This document shows, one piece after another, positions 45,535 to 56,452 of a stretch of 64,000 nucleotides of DNA (position 1 is the first letter of the stretch; every line of letters starts with the position of its first letter). A program made the position numbers and the translations under genes. The stretch spans positions 3,278,501-3,342,500 of the forward strand of contig CM074760.1 of NCBI GenBank assembly GCA_037355855.1, in the 5' to 3' direction. A model generated the notes under the pieces. That model was not told the DNA's origin. It ran no database searches and saw only the letters and a list, made by a program, of their open reading frames with translations. Source of the DNA: Pseudo-nitzschia pungens (taxonomy: Eukaryota > Bacillariophyta > Bacillariophyceae > Bacillariales > Bacillariaceae).

Positions 45535-46521
45535 ACCTTTCGAATGCAATCCAATCATTCACGTTCATGCAATAAAATACAAGTTGTTGCACAACCCAAG
45601 AACCCAATTGAATGTTTTCACCGTCTTGACACAGTGATTGGTGACTCGAAAATCCTTTGGAGCAAGACGCAGTGAAAACACTCATAACTTTTATCCATGT
45701 CCAATTACCTGAAATAGAAACCGAAGAGGATTTCATGGAACGCTGAATGAACAAGTGTGAACAAGATAGATGAACTACCTACCTCTAGGAATTAGTAGGT
45801 ATTTCCAAATCTCGACAACTAAGCGTAGTGTAAATGTAACTAGACTATCCACTTTTAAAAAGCAATCAAACCAATAACGGTGTAAATTCTTGAATCAGAA
45901 ATCTCTATTACCGGTACTGTACGGTATGTTGTCGCATTGTATTTGAATCTCTCATTATTATTTTTCGTATTTTTTTACTACAAAGTATTTTTTATCGTTT
46001 ACGAAGTAATCTTACTTCGTATTATTACGAGTTGTAACCTTAGTGTGCAGTCGAAGTACTTGTATCGGTACGTACTACTACTGCAGTTTGTACGAAGAAA
46101 GTGAAAGAAACACAAAAAACATCCAAATCCATCACGAAAAAACCGATAACAACAAACAACACTATTACGACGTAACCTTACTACGTGTACTGTAGTATCA
46201 TCATTATTTTTCATCATACCGAAAAGCAGAACAACGTACAAAGCTTTCCCGTTCACAACCCAGACAGATTCAGGTCGTTGGTTTTCGGCGACCAACGCTA
46301 TCTGAGGAGTCGTACTTGCGAACAATTGTGAACAACTGATTGTGTAGATATTGACTTCGTTCGGAAACTCGTTCCGGGTCGCAACGAAATCTACCATTGC
46401 CAGCAAAAAGGAAACAAAAATATCTTTCACAGTTTCGACTTCACTTCTTTGATCAAAGGGTTGCATTTACGGAAAGGGACTATTGGCTGCCGAAGAAGGA
46501 CGTTTTGTTATAGCTGCCACG
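45535..46521. other. Intergenic region with GTAAGGTT/TACTTCGTA motifs
   Basis: No gene supported. ACCGGTACTGTACGGTA (about 45912), ACGAAGTAATCTTACTTCGTA (46002-46022) and ACGTAACCTTACTACGTG (about 46168) precede the gene at 46522. The 155-codon minus frame at 45999-46466 has no domain and runs through these motifs; it is rejected. Confidence 0.5.
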
Positions 46522-47154
46522 ATGGAAGATGTAGCGGAAAAACAAGATGGGGAAATTGAAGTAGAAGAGCTACCGCCGTCGATTGATACTCGAGATGTTA
46601 TGGAGTCGATGATGCGGATAACTTTTTGTGGACTCGGAGGCACAATTGTTGGTTTGTCTCTCGAGAAGCGCTTAGAAGCCATGAAGCTCACAACGGCGGA
46701 GGGTATTGCGGCAGCTGCGAGACGAAAGCGCGGTAAAATTGCATCGTCCAATCAATCCTCGTACCCTCTGTCGATGACCTGGGCTGTTTCATGCATGGTA
46801 TTCTGTTCCATCATGGAGGTATCAAGGCTCACATCGCCATCTACCAGGATATGGAAGCAAGTGGAGACAATCAATGAGGCTCCAATGACATTTTTCAAAA
46901 ACGATGATGATCCCGATAGCAAAACGAAAGCCGCCCTAATCTCGGTCGCCGACTATTCCATTGGAGGTGCCGTAGCTGGTGTCGTCTGTTCCTTTGGTCG
47001 TAGAATGTATTCTCGAAATTCGGCAATGGCACTCCATAGTCCTCGAAGGCTTGCTGGATTTGTTCCTGGACTTGCCCTTGGCATTGCTGCAGGGACGATC
47101 CAATCTGCAATCGAATACGGTACGGAACAGATGAAGGAATACAGTACGCCATAA
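46522..47154 (+). CDS. Hypothetical membrane protein, Tim17-like glycine pattern
   Basis: 210 aa from the ATG at 46522 (the frame extends to a TTG at 46483). There are four weakly hydrophobic Gly/Ala segments: FCGLGGTIVGLSLEKRLE, SMTWAVSCMVFCSIMEVS, ISVADYSIGGAVAGVVCSFG and LAGFVPGLALGIAAGTIQSA. Small-residue helices with G..G spacing followed by basic residues recall the Tim17/22/23 family of mitochondrial and plastid import channels, but the signature is not decisive. The N-terminus is acidic, not presequence-like, as in Tim proteins with internal signals. Function is open. Confidence 0.55.
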   Translation: MEDVAEKQDGEIEVEELPPSIDTRDVMESMMRITFCGLGGTIVGLSLEKRLEAMKLTTAEGIAAAARRKRGKIASSNQSSYPLSMTWAVSCMVFCSIMEVSRLTSPSTRIWKQVETINEAPMTFFKNDDDPDSKTKAALISVADYSIGGAVAGVVCSFGRRMYSRNSAMALHSPRRLAGFVPGLALGIAAGTIQSAIEYGTEQMKEYSTP

Positions 47155-48299
47155 TCATTCTGAAAACTGCTTTGAATTTTGATGAAAGCTTTTTTCTGTT
47201 GGAACAATGCAAAACTAGGAAAGAATCTAGAAAGCGGTTGAAGGTGGACGCTTCGACGTTGTCACCATTTACTAAAATGCGAATTTCTCCAAAACTGTGC
47301 TGTTTTATTTTGCATGTTTTGTTTGTGCTTTCTCAATCTTTCTCTTGGAAAAGTGGTCGGATGTAACGAATACAACCAGGAGCTCGATGACAAAGCTCGA
47401 AGTGAACCAACCGGAGCTGCCGCAAGTCAGCTTTTTCACCGAGTCAGGATTTCAATCGGTTCGCAATAGTCAAAATAATTTTCTTCAGCTGATACTACAA
47501 AGTAACTGCTTTACGGTGATTGCAACATGGGCAGAATAACAGACAACCACTGTTTCAGATACACAGAGAATTGCATCCAAGATGCAATAATCTCCTGTTT
47601 TATTGTTGTTGCCTTTAGCCTCCTCCATCCTCTTTTTCTTGCGCGTTTCAAGTACACATAGAAAGGATCCCCCGAAATAGTACTGCTGTGCCCGATCACA
47701 ATTGTAATAGAAAATGCCATCATGACTTCTGCAGTTCATTTTCTTACATTGATTATTGTTATTACTTCTTGTTTGAAGAGAGTTCTGCGTTCCAAACCTT
47801 TCGTAAATAAGATCTTACCTACGAAATAAACCTTACCGGTAACATTACTTTTCCTGTAATACTTCGTACAAACGCATTTTTTAAAAAAAGCTTTCGGTTG
47901 ACGGGCGAATGAAGGACGGATTCTTCCGCTCCACTGTTAAAAGAGTTGTTTGCAAGCAACTTAGTTTTTTTATTATTTTATTTTTTTAAATGAAAAAAAT
48001 AAGAATTCGTGTTTTGAAATTTTGAAATTGGAAGCAAAAAACGGTAGACGTTCCCTAATACTTCGTAGATAATAGTCGTAATTGAGACGTTGTTCGTTCG
48101 CCGATTCCTTTTCTTGGTGATCATCTTCAGATGAACAAAGACGATTGATGATGATGCAACTATGCTTCCAGGTATGGTAAATTAATTGTTGAGCCACCAA
48201 TCTTTCTCGATTTCGCGTTTTTCTTGGAAAGTCCAAGAGCTGGTCCCTCCTCCCGTGCACCGGGCAGCATATCTCGGCTTTTTGACGAAGAAGAGGACC
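47155..48299. other. Intergenic region, no gene supported
   Basis: Contains GATCTTACCTACGAAATAAACCTTACCGGTAACATTAC (about 47810-47848), some 450-490 bp before the next gene. A minus-strand 84-codon ATG frame (47485-47739) with several Cys was considered and not accepted. Confidence 0.5.
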
Positions 48300-49577
48300 A
48301 TGCCGAGGAGGAGTCGATCTCGTGGACCCAAAAAGCGTCGCCTGCCAGATGGCGCGGACGACATTTTCGCAGAGCCCTGCGACAAACCGACGCGTGGTAG
48401 ACCACCTCGCCACCCAACGGAGCGGGGTCCCCACAAGCAGCGACAGCGGAAACCATCTTCCAATACCGACGACAAAGAAGCAGCAAAAAGCCAGCCATCG
48501 AATCAGGGAGGTCCGAACCAACGTCAACGCCACCAAAATCGCGGGCGAAAACAGCAACAGCGATATTCATCGAGTAGTGATATATTCGCAGATCCGAATA
48601 CCCCAGAGCACAGAGGACGTGATCGCCGCGGTCGTCAGTCGCAGAGGAAGCATCCGCATCCGGATCGGAATCAATCGAGAAAAGAGCAGATGAACGGTCG
48701 AAGTCAACATTCAATTGGGAAAAAACAAGATCAAAACGAGGAACACAGGGCGAGTCAATGCGTTACGGACACAATTGATCCAGTGGACGATAGGAAAATC
48801 AAAGTTCTTTTTTGGGACAGTCCGATGGAATGCATCCCGTTGTGGCAGGAAGAGCGCATGGTAGAGCTCATGTTCAAGCGAAATGGAAAGGGTGAACGGG
48901 GAATGATGAAAGGGAAACCCGCGTTTCTGCTGACAAAATATAAAAAGGTACTGCGCGAGCTCGCTCCTAGCGGAATGAATCTTCCTCAAGTATTATCCCT
49001 CCGACGTCATCACATTAAGTTTTTGAACCCCTCCAAGAGCATGACCCAACTTGGGCTTGGGACGTTCGATGACATCAGGGAATCTGCGCGAATCTTTGAA
49101 GTTGCCGCTGAAGATTTTTTAAAGCAATGTTGGATCGATTACATGACAGAAGATCAACAGCGACAAAAGGCGAGATCTGATGCAGTAACTCTTACTGTAA
49201 CACCGGATTTCCTTTTGCCCAAACCGATATTGCTGCGGAAAGTACGAACGAAGAAAAACGGTGGAAAAACCACAGTGCTACCAGGAGAACGAATAATTCA
49301 CTGGATCGAAGCAAAAATGTATTATGGAGCTTCGACCATACCCCACGGTGGTAGCGGAGCGGTCGGGTCGGTCTTGACACAAGCCCAAAAGTACGTTGAC
49401 CATTTCGGGGAAGGAGCTTTTTTGTTCATGATGGGATGTGGAGAGCAATTGGCTGCAGACTTGAACGACATTGGGGTTTCGGTCTTGGATTGTTCTGGTA
49501 GTACGGTTGATCTCGATAAGGTTCACGACCATCAGCGAACTTGGTGTGCCAATGAAAAGGGACACATTCTGCCATGA
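48300..49577 (+). CDS. CDIN1-like TPD-motif nuclease
   Basis: 425 aa from the ATG at 48300 (MPRRSRSRGPKKRRLPDG). The frame is open 38 codons upstream, but this start gives a basic, nuclear-type N-terminus. Residues 1-160 are low-complexity, rich in Arg/Gln/Asp. The C-terminal part matches CDAN1-interacting nuclease 1 (human C15orf41): the TPD motif in TVTPDFLLPKPI, then IIHWIEAKMYYGAS with the PD-(D/E)xK-like E.K pair, then QAQKYVDHFGEGAFLFMMG and a terminal Cys/Ser strand. CDIN1 partners codanin in handling histone chaperones in animals. Whether a codanin exists here cannot be judged. Family call good; activity inferred. Confidence 0.8.
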   Translation: MPRRSRSRGPKKRRLPDGADDIFAEPCDKPTRGRPPRHPTERGPHKQRQRKPSSNTDDKEAAKSQPSNQGGPNQRQRHQNRGRKQQQRYSSSSDIFADPNTPEHRGRDRRGRQSQRKHPHPDRNQSRKEQMNGRSQHSIGKKQDQNEEHRASQCVTDTIDPVDDRKIKVLFWDSPMECIPLWQEERMVELMFKRNGKGERGMMKGKPAFLLTKYKKVLRELAPSGMNLPQVLSLRRHHIKFLNPSKSMTQLGLGTFDDIRESARIFEVAAEDFLKQCWIDYMTEDQQRQKARSDAVTLTVTPDFLLPKPILLRKVRTKKNGGKTTVLPGERIIHWIEAKMYYGASTIPHGGSGAVGSVLTQAQKYVDHFGEGAFLFMMGCGEQLAADLNDIGVSVLDCSGSTVDLDKVHDHQRTWCANEKGHILP

Positions 49578-50901
49578 GCAGTCAGTGCCAGCAATATCAA
49601 TAAGAATAACAACTGCGCAGTCCAAGAACAAGGACACACTTCGTACTGCGAAGAACATTTTCATAGGCTACGCAACGACCATCAGCCTAAATCCTCTGTG
49701 ATAGTCGAAGACACGACGAAGCTCGGAGCCGACACTGAAGTGTTTATGGTTCTCAGTCGTAGTGATTTAGAGAACCGAGACTTGTTAATAAGTAATTAAG
49801 AGTGCGATCATTTTACAAGACCCTAACAAATCTCAAGGATAGAACGTGGTTCAAACTTTGTAAAACTTCATGAACTATAATATTTTGTCACGGTGGTTCA
49901 CAGTCAGAGAAGAACATACTTTTCTTGTGCGACACCACTTGTTGGAATGCCACGATCGAAAATAATCATCTCATGATTCGTCTCTCTCCTCCACGTATTC
50001 ATAATAGCAATCAATCTTACCGGTGTTAATGAAAAAGATGATAAACTGACTCTGCCTTGATCAATATTACTTCAAACAGTTTAAACTTTCCATTGCAGCA
50101 TTATTTTTTCAGTCTCACGAAAAACGAGAACTACCGGTAAGATCCCGTAAAAGTAAGTTAAGGTCTTACCGGTACCTCTTTTGCAATCACAATCAACTAA
50201 CTAATGAATGAGCTGAAAATGACACCGAATTTCGTTGACAGATGCCGCGCCTAAACCATTCTTCTCCCAGTGAGGAACTATTCTTCTTTTTTCAATTATT
50301 GTTCCACAGAGAGATATGATTGGGCAGAAAAATGTTCTCTACTACGCTACGCATGCGTACGCTGTCTTCCATTGTGCTACGTCACTAAAAACTTCGCTCT
50401 TGAATGAAACCACCTAATTATGTTCGTGCGTCATGAACAGGATTAGATTTTAAAATCATGTGAATTCTTCTTTATAGAATCTTCATCCATTCGATACATT
50501 CTTCATTACTAATTTTTAGAATGTCATCTGTTTGTGTTACAATGTCTGAGAAGACACATATATAAATGTAAAATGAAGTTACTTATCGCGTCAATTAAAT
50601 AATGAAATCAGATGGCCATTCTACGTTGATACTCCCTTACGATTTCAGTACATCAAAACCGTTCAATTTTTCGACGTCGAATCCGACGCTTCTGCTAACA
50701 GTCGTATTACTCGAAGCGTACTCATACGTGTAAGGTTACTCGTACCGGTACGTTAAGGTAAGATTGTTCAAAATAAATAATTGAAGTAACTGCTTCCTGT
50801 GATGCGCAACGAACGAACACGTCCATCTTTACTTTCGACACAAAACTGGTAAAAGCTCAAATCCAACGCTAGGGAAAGACAACGATTCTTTTGGAAAGAC
50901 C
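49578..50901. other. Intergenic region with GTAAGGTT/ACCGGTA motifs
   Basis: No gene supported. CTACCGGTAAGATCCCGTAAAAGTAAGTTAAGGTCTTACCGGTACC spans about 50131-50175, and CGTGTAAGGTTACTCGTACCGGTACGTTAAGGTAAG about 50729-50764, which is 140-170 bp before the PAP/fibrillin-like gene. Confidence 0.55.
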
Positions 50902-51885
50902 ATGGGAGTAGCCCGAACAAACTCGCCCACTACAGTTTCTCAACAAATTGTAGAAGATGCTGAGAAAAATTCAGACGCAATCCGAAGCGATGCTCATATC
51001 GTGACATCTCAGAAGAGGGAGAAAGAACTGACATGTGCCCAGCAGCCTGAATATCTTGAGGAAGGAGACGATTCTGCTCATCGAAATCATTTGAAGTCAA
51101 AACTTAGAGGTCTCCTAGCCGAACATAATGGGTACTTCATGAAAGAAGTTGAAGATACGGTAAAGAAACTCTCCGAATTGAACCCTCACCCAACGAACTG
51201 CGCCCAGCTTGAATTGTTTACCGGGGACTACTATACACTAACTACCCCAAACTTCCCGGGAAGACTTAAAACTACTAGTGGCGATGAAGATATAGTCCAA
51301 TACACGTTGGGAAGGCTATCTTTCAATATTTTTCAACCAAATGAGCTTGTGTGCACTGTGAAATCCATTCGAAATCCAGTTCATCCGCAATATGATCAAT
51401 ATGATGAGACAACGCATACATTTAGCTATCCTATCATTGTTGAGCTCATAATTCACACTCCCGATGGTGACTTAGATGCAACCCTGATCAATCGTGGATT
51501 CTTTCGGCCCCATGAAGACAAAAATAATCGCATGATGGTCACTTTCAAGGGAGGCTCTCTTATTCCAGGAAACAAAGGCACTGTCGATGACGGTTCCATG
51601 CTTGCCTTGTGGGAGAAGACATTCGCACAAGCCTACAAAAAAGCTGATGAAGAACGCTCCTACTTAGGTTGGATTTACCGATACTTCCTCAAATTGATTC
51701 TGGGACTAACCTTGCCATCAGATGCTATGAATCATTATGAAAATGCCTTTCATTTCGACATGAAACGAGCGCCCAAAGGATTTTTTGATGTCTTATATCT
51801 GGATGACGATATGCGCATCACGAGAGGCAACCGCGGCACAATCAGTGTCTTGGAACGCGCTCCGACGAACAGCTATTCTCAGTAA
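50902..51885 (+). CDS. PAP/fibrillin-like (plastid lipid-associated) protein
   Basis: 327 aa from the ATG at 50902. The C-terminal part follows the PAP/fibrillin lipocalin-like pattern: a GDYYTLTTPNFPGR start of the barrel, a central YTLGRLSFNIF segment, and the closing FDVLYLDDDMRITRGNRGTI strand with VLER. Plant fibrillins bind lipids in plastoglobules and thylakoids. Here the N-terminus (MGVARTNSPTTVSQQIVED) has no signal peptide or diatom plastid motif that I can see, so either an upstream exon is missing or this member is not plastidial. The protein is Tyr/Asp-rich and has no TM helix. Confidence 0.72.
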   Translation: MGVARTNSPTTVSQQIVEDAEKNSDAIRSDAHIVTSQKREKELTCAQQPEYLEEGDDSAHRNHLKSKLRGLLAEHNGYFMKEVEDTVKKLSELNPHPTNCAQLELFTGDYYTLTTPNFPGRLKTTSGDEDIVQYTLGRLSFNIFQPNELVCTVKSIRNPVHPQYDQYDETTHTFSYPIIVELIIHTPDGDLDATLINRGFFRPHEDKNNRMMVTFKGGSLIPGNKGTVDDGSMLALWEKTFAQAYKKADEERSYLGWIYRYFLKLILGLTLPSDAMNHYENAFHFDMKRAPKGFFDVLYLDDDMRITRGNRGTISVLERAPTNSYSQ

Positions 51886-52643
51886 TTGTACTGATTGCTA
51901 TGGGAATGAAAACGAAACAGATTTTGCTCTCAATTTTTGCGCGAGAGATACAAAGGACAACACCCTCCAACAAGAGAACGGATTTCTTTCTACAATACCA
52001 CCATCATTCGCTTCTTCTTCTTCTTCTTCTCCTTCTTCTTCTTCTCCTTCTTCTTCTTCTTCCAACTCTGTCTCACACAATGTGGAAACCCCCCTGCACA
52101 CAAACTGTATATACCGTAAAAGAATCCACGTCAGCCATGCTTTCGTGTATCACTATTTTGTATCTGATCACGACCCCGCTGAACAACAAAGAAGGAAAAT
52201 TGCACATACTTTATTACTTCTCACAAGAAACAAGGAACACTGCACATAAAATGTACATACTGTAAAACAAACCCCGCGAAAGCACTAACTGCTCATTGAA
52301 TCCATGGACTGGAAATTCGTAACACATCTATAATACACAGATCACCACTCGCCAAATAATTTGCCTAAATTTTAACGCATCATGATTACTCAAAATCCCA
52401 TCTGGTCTTATAGTAGTAAGGTTAGTGCAGACAAAGAGGCAATGATTTAATTTATCGATGCCTATCGGAAGGAGAGGCAAGCTCGACACACCAACCACGG
52501 GCACGGTCCGATTCGAAAACAATAGTGATCGCATCAAACAGTCTCAAAAACGATTGCACGCATCTCGGATCGAAGATCGCATCCGGTAGGTTTCGTTTCG
52601 TCTCGGCCGTGTCGTTTCCCTTCGTCCCGCGAATGCCTCGTCG
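51886..52643. other. Intergenic region with a (CTT)n tract
   Basis: Convergent 3' regions. A CTTCTT/CTCCTT tract lies at about 52011-52068 and accounts for Phe-, Ser- and Glu-rich open frames on both strands. No gene is seen. Confidence 0.6.
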
Positions 52644-54611
52644 TCAAAGCATTTCGTGGTCGCTGTCGTTCAGCTCCGCTTCACTCGTGTCATTGGTGGC
52701 ACCGTCGTCCGTTGCGGGCACCGCCGAGTGGGAGTGCCGCTGCCGCCTTCCCGATTGGCGGGACGATCGCCTCTGCGGTGGTTGTCCCGGACGGTTCGTT
52801 AGAGACATCCCGAAACATTTTTTGAGAACCACGAGCGCCACCAAAATCCCGAGGAAAAACGAAAAGAAAACGACGGGGCCGAGCGGAACGCTTGCGGCAT
52901 TCATCGAGAACGCGCCGCTCTTGTTGCCGGACGGGCATGGCTCCGTGCCGGTGGTCGCGCCACCGCCGTCAGTCCCCGCATCGGCGTTGCTGCCATCGGA
53001 ATTCTTCTCGTTGGATGCCGGACACGGCAGGGTCAAGGCCCGCACGGCGATATTGACCGATTCCGAAAACAGCCCGTCAACACCCACGGTGCATTTCAAA
53101 AATAGAATCTCTTCCAAGACGCTCTCGAAAGGTGTCACGACGCTGGAGGCCCGTCTTCTGTTTCGTTCCTTTGGTGTTGTCGCAAAGAATTCGTATTCGG
53201 GTCGTGCCGTCCAGGGATGAACAACCCAATTCAGTTTTTTAGCTTGTTCCATGACCGTGGGTTCGTATTTGAACAGGGGTGGTGATGCATCTTGGGCAGC
53301 GGGTGTTGATACCGCGGATTGCGGTTGTTCCCGAAAGAAGCACATCTTGTGCGGCCCGATCCCGGAAATGTGGTTTCGATAGGTTTCCCTCATTTCGTAC
53401 CAAAAGGATTCGTCTCGACACCTGTCGTGTGATACGAGAACAATCGTCGGAGGAGTGGGAAGCGGAATCAGGGCCGTGTTGTTTCCGTCGATCGGTACCT
53501 CTCGAGCAAAGAGGGAGGACGAAATTGTCGTGTCGCTTTCGGATTCCGAGGTCTCACTCTCTTGGTTGCTTCTTGCCAATTGTTCCCATCGAATCGTAAA
53601 TTTTTTCAGGACTTCTGCCTCAAAGGATTGCAGAATCAGTGGCGGGAGTTTGTATTCGCCCCATCGCAAATGTTTCGTGTCACACATGTGTCGCAACAGA
53701 GCTGTTTCCCAAGCGAATTGTTCGTCGTTCATGTGCTCAAACAAAAGGTCCAGCAAGTCGATGTTGGCATCCTGGAGGATCCAAGGATAGTCTTTGAGTT
53801 CGGCGTACAGCCCGCGAGGCGGAGGAGGAAAGGATTCCTGCTGTGGTTGCAGTCCATCCACTTCCACACCTGCACCGCTGGCATACCACAGGTGTTGAAC
53901 GTTTTCGTTCCAGTCGTTCAGGAGTTCCAGTATTTCGGTCAGTGTTGGAATCTCGAAGAGTCCATCGAAAGCCGTCGATCGTTCTTCGTTGCTTCCTCCG
54001 AGCCTTTGCTTCAACCTCAATTGCTTGAGCTCCTCGAGCGTGAAATCGTAAACCCAATAACCGTAGAAATCGCTGTCATCCGCGGTTGCCTCTTTTTGTT
54101 GCTCTTTTTTGTACCGAGACAGCGTTTTGTTCCTGGAAGCGCCAAAAACTTCCAACACGTCGGTGGTCTGGGTCAGATCCAGGGAATGCATCGCCACCAG
54201 ATAACCGTCCTTGGAGGAAACCAAATCCGGTTCGATGTAATCGGCCCCCAGTTCGAGAGCCAACCGATAGGCTTCGAGCGAGTGTTCGGGAAGGTGCGCC
54301 GAGGCTCCGCGGTGGGCGATCACGATTTGCGGGTAGGGGTGACGGCGTTGATGCCGGGGCAGGGGGGCTTCGGTGCCGACCGTGAGCGGAAACGGCTCGC
54401 ACCGGGGGAGCTTCGGAGCGGCATCGGGATCGGTGGCGGCACCGCGTCGCGCGTTCCTTCCCTCCCGGAGGCGGCGTTTTCGCACCGCCGATGCGGCCTC
54501 CCGGTCCAACGGTTGTTGTCCTTGTCCTTGTCCCTCCACTTGTCCTTGTCCTCGTGGCTGATGCTCCGCGAACGGATTCTCGCGGTCGTCCAATCCCGAA
54601 TCCGAATTCAT
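52644..54611 (-). CDS. Glycerophosphodiester phosphodiesterase family protein, membrane-anchored
   Basis: 655 aa from the ATG at 54611. The GDPD TIM barrel starts near residue 97 with IVIAHRGASAHLPEHSLEAY (catalytic HR), followed by GADYIEPDLV (the E.D metal pair). The second catalytic His is in AMHSLDLTQTTD, where canonical enzymes have His-Asp; here it is His-Ser. Later blocks are LYAELKDYPW, PPLILQSFEAEVLKKF and a C-terminal VDGLFSES that matches the usual VDG(I/V)..D end with Ser for Asp. GDPDs hydrolyse deacylated phospholipids to glycerol-3-phosphate. A TM helix (about 588-608, VVFFSFFLGILVALVVL) and a basic/Ser-rich tail follow. The first ~90 residues are low complexity. A plausible active enzyme with two altered positions. 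Confidence 0.88.
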   Translation of the reverse strand: MNSDSGLDDRENPFAEHQPRGQGQVEGQGQGQQPLDREAASAVRKRRLREGRNARRGAATDPDAAPKLPRCEPFPLTVGTEAPLPRHQRRHPYPQIVIAHRGASAHLPEHSLEAYRLALELGADYIEPDLVSSKDGYLVAMHSLDLTQTTDVLEVFGASRNKTLSRYKKEQQKEATADDSDFYGYWVYDFTLEELKQLRLKQRLGGSNEERSTAFDGLFEIPTLTEILELLNDWNENVQHLWYASGAGVEVDGLQPQQESFPPPPRGLYAELKDYPWILQDANIDLLDLLFEHMNDEQFAWETALLRHMCDTKHLRWGEYKLPPLILQSFEAEVLKKFTIRWEQLARSNQESETSESESDTTISSSLFAREVPIDGNNTALIPLPTPPTIVLVSHDRCRDESFWYEMRETYRNHISGIGPHKMCFFREQPQSAVSTPAAQDASPPLFKYEPTVMEQAKKLNWVVHPWTARPEYEFFATTPKERNRRRASSVVTPFESVLEEILFLKCTVGVDGLFSESVNIAVRALTLPCPASNEKNSDGSNADAGTDGGGATTGTEPCPSGNKSGAFSMNAASVPLGPVVFFSFFLGILVALVVLKKCFGMSLTNRPGQPPQRRSSRQSGRRQRHSHSAVPATDDGATNDTSEAELNDSDHEML

Positions 54612-55360
54612 TGTTGAGAGACTGCCAATGGCACGCAGTTTTCAATTCCGCAATTGCTTTTCGGTATTCGGTGCGCTGGTACCGTGTGAGGCCGTTGGCA
54701 GTGTCAACGACGAGGATGTGGAATGCAAATTGTGTTAATCATCGGCGGGTTTGTACCGTACGGTGCGCACGAGCACCCGTAATTTCAAAATTACTCGTAC
54801 TACTAGTATGCTTTTGATTTGATGATGACGGAACGAGACAAAGAAAAAAACTCGGATCTCAAGATGGCGTTGTAAGGTTAAGTTGCCCGGTAGTTTTTTG
54901 TTCTGCCTTTTGACTGTTCGCAGTCGTGCGAGGCTTATTTATCCGAATTTTGAATTCACTGAATGTTTGAGTTGTGACTTTGAAATCTGTGATAGCTATC
55001 GTACATATGAAAGGTAAGATTGGCGCCTCCGGTAAGCGTGTGGAGTTGTAAATGTCCGTAACGTCCTTTTCGGGGATTGATTGTAATAATTTATGTATTA
55101 ACGTATATTCAGTCACGTAGTTTTGGATTAACGTGTCAGAAAGTTAAAAGAAAATGTTGATCGTGTGTTTACGCATGATATATATTCGTAATTTATGTGT
55201 TAAGTGTAATATTATTTATTGATGATATTCGAATAATTAGTCTAGATTTGTTTATGTTTGTTATGGAAGTATGTGATAATGAATTCTTGAGACATAATAA
55301 TATGTGTGCCACGTCACAAATAATGTAATATTACATGTGCATATTAGTTTCGCTCATTAG
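54612..55360. other. Intergenic region, no gene supported
   Basis: Upstream of the GDPD gene (minus). ACCGTACGGTGCGCACG lies near 54757. An 85-codon minus frame at 54859-55116 starts at GTG and lacks a domain. The 55.1-55.36 kb part is very AT-rich. Confidence 0.5.
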
Positions 55361-56097
55361 GCCCCTCAAGTAGGATTAGTACCAGATATACATACCCCAA
55401 CTCTTAGCAGCCCTTTATTATTAGAGATACAGTGGGCTAGGATAAGAACTGAACTGTAGAACGGAAAAGGCAATACTAAACAGGATGCTAGAAAGGATGC
55501 TAGGCCCTTCCAGTAGGATTTGTACCATATCTACATACCCCAAGACTTAGCAGCCCTATATTATTAGAGATACAGGGTGCTAAGATGAGGACGGAACTGT
55601 AGATCTGAAAAGGCGATACTAAATAGGATGCTAGACAGAATGCTAGGCCCTTCCAGCAGGATTTGTACCAGATCTACACACCCTAACTCTTAACAGCCCT
55701 AAATTATAAGATATATTGGATGCAAAGATAAGGGCGGAACTGTAGATCTGAAAAGGCGATACTAAACAGGATGCTAGACAGGATGCTAGGCCCTTCAAGT
55801 AGGATTTGTACCAGATGTACATACCCCAACTCTTAGCAGCCCTATAATATAAGATATATTAATATAAGATTTATTGGATGCTAAGATAAGAACGGAACTG
55901 AAGAACGAAAATGGCAATACTAAACAGGATGCTAGACAGAATGCTAGGCCCTTCCAGTAGGATTTGTACCAGATTTACATACCCCAAGTCTTAAGAGCCC
56001 TAAATTTTAAGATATGTTGGATGCTAAGATAAGAACGGAACTGTAGATCTGAAAAGGCGATACTAAACAGGATGCTAGACAGAATGCTAGGCCCTTC
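55361..56097. repeat. 143-bp satellite array (copy B, left of retrotransposon)
   Basis: Units marked by TAGGCCCTTC at 55501, 55644, 55787, 55945 and 56088: spacing 143, 143, 158 and 143. The 158 spacing comes from a 15-bp internal duplication of ATATAAGATTTATTGG type. Same satellite as at 7837-8340 but in opposite orientation. Confidence 0.92.
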
Positions 56098-56422
56098 TGT
56101 TACGGTCTAGAGTAGAAATTTCGGAGTAGTATGTAAATTGTGAATGTTTAGATACTTTACGAGATATTGTTAAGCGAATTGAGAATGGAAACATATAAAA
56201 ATTTCGAGGTCGCGAGCATAGCCACACTTTGGCATGCTCTGCCATAAATGTTGATTCATTGTCGGTTCCCACGATTAGGCATATATCCTAATCTGGGATT
56301 CGACCATAATAATTAGAACACATATCGAAATGTATTCATGACTGAATATATAATTTTTTGATTCCCATATGGGATTCGATTAATTATTCAATCGTGACTG
56401 CTAGCTACGCTAGCCCGTCACA
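56098..56422 (-). repeat. 3' LTR of the Ty3/gypsy element
   Basis: 325 bp, identical to the other LTR. Its outer end on the minus strand can fold: GTGAC-GGGCTAGC-GTA-GCTAGC-A-GTCAC (plus strand 56394-56421). The sequence just upstream on the minus strand, CATGGGGCACTA, is a weak polypurine tract. A 61-codon frame here repeats in the other LTR and is not a gene. Confidence 0.96.
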
Positions 56423-56452
56423 TAGTGCCCCATGATTGAACGAATTCCATAC

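Noticed and set aside
47485..47739. An 84-codon minus-strand ATG frame with spaced Cys residues
   Set aside because: No domain recognised, a competing plus-strand frame overlaps it and no flanking exon was found. Kept only as a candidate for transcript checking.
54859..55116. An 85-codon minus-strand frame that at first looked like a retroelement remnant
   Set aside because: It starts at GTG and has no zinc knuckle, protease or RT motif.
56087..56272. A 61-codon frame, repeated near 61556-61759
   Set aside because: It is LTR sequence present twice, not a gene.
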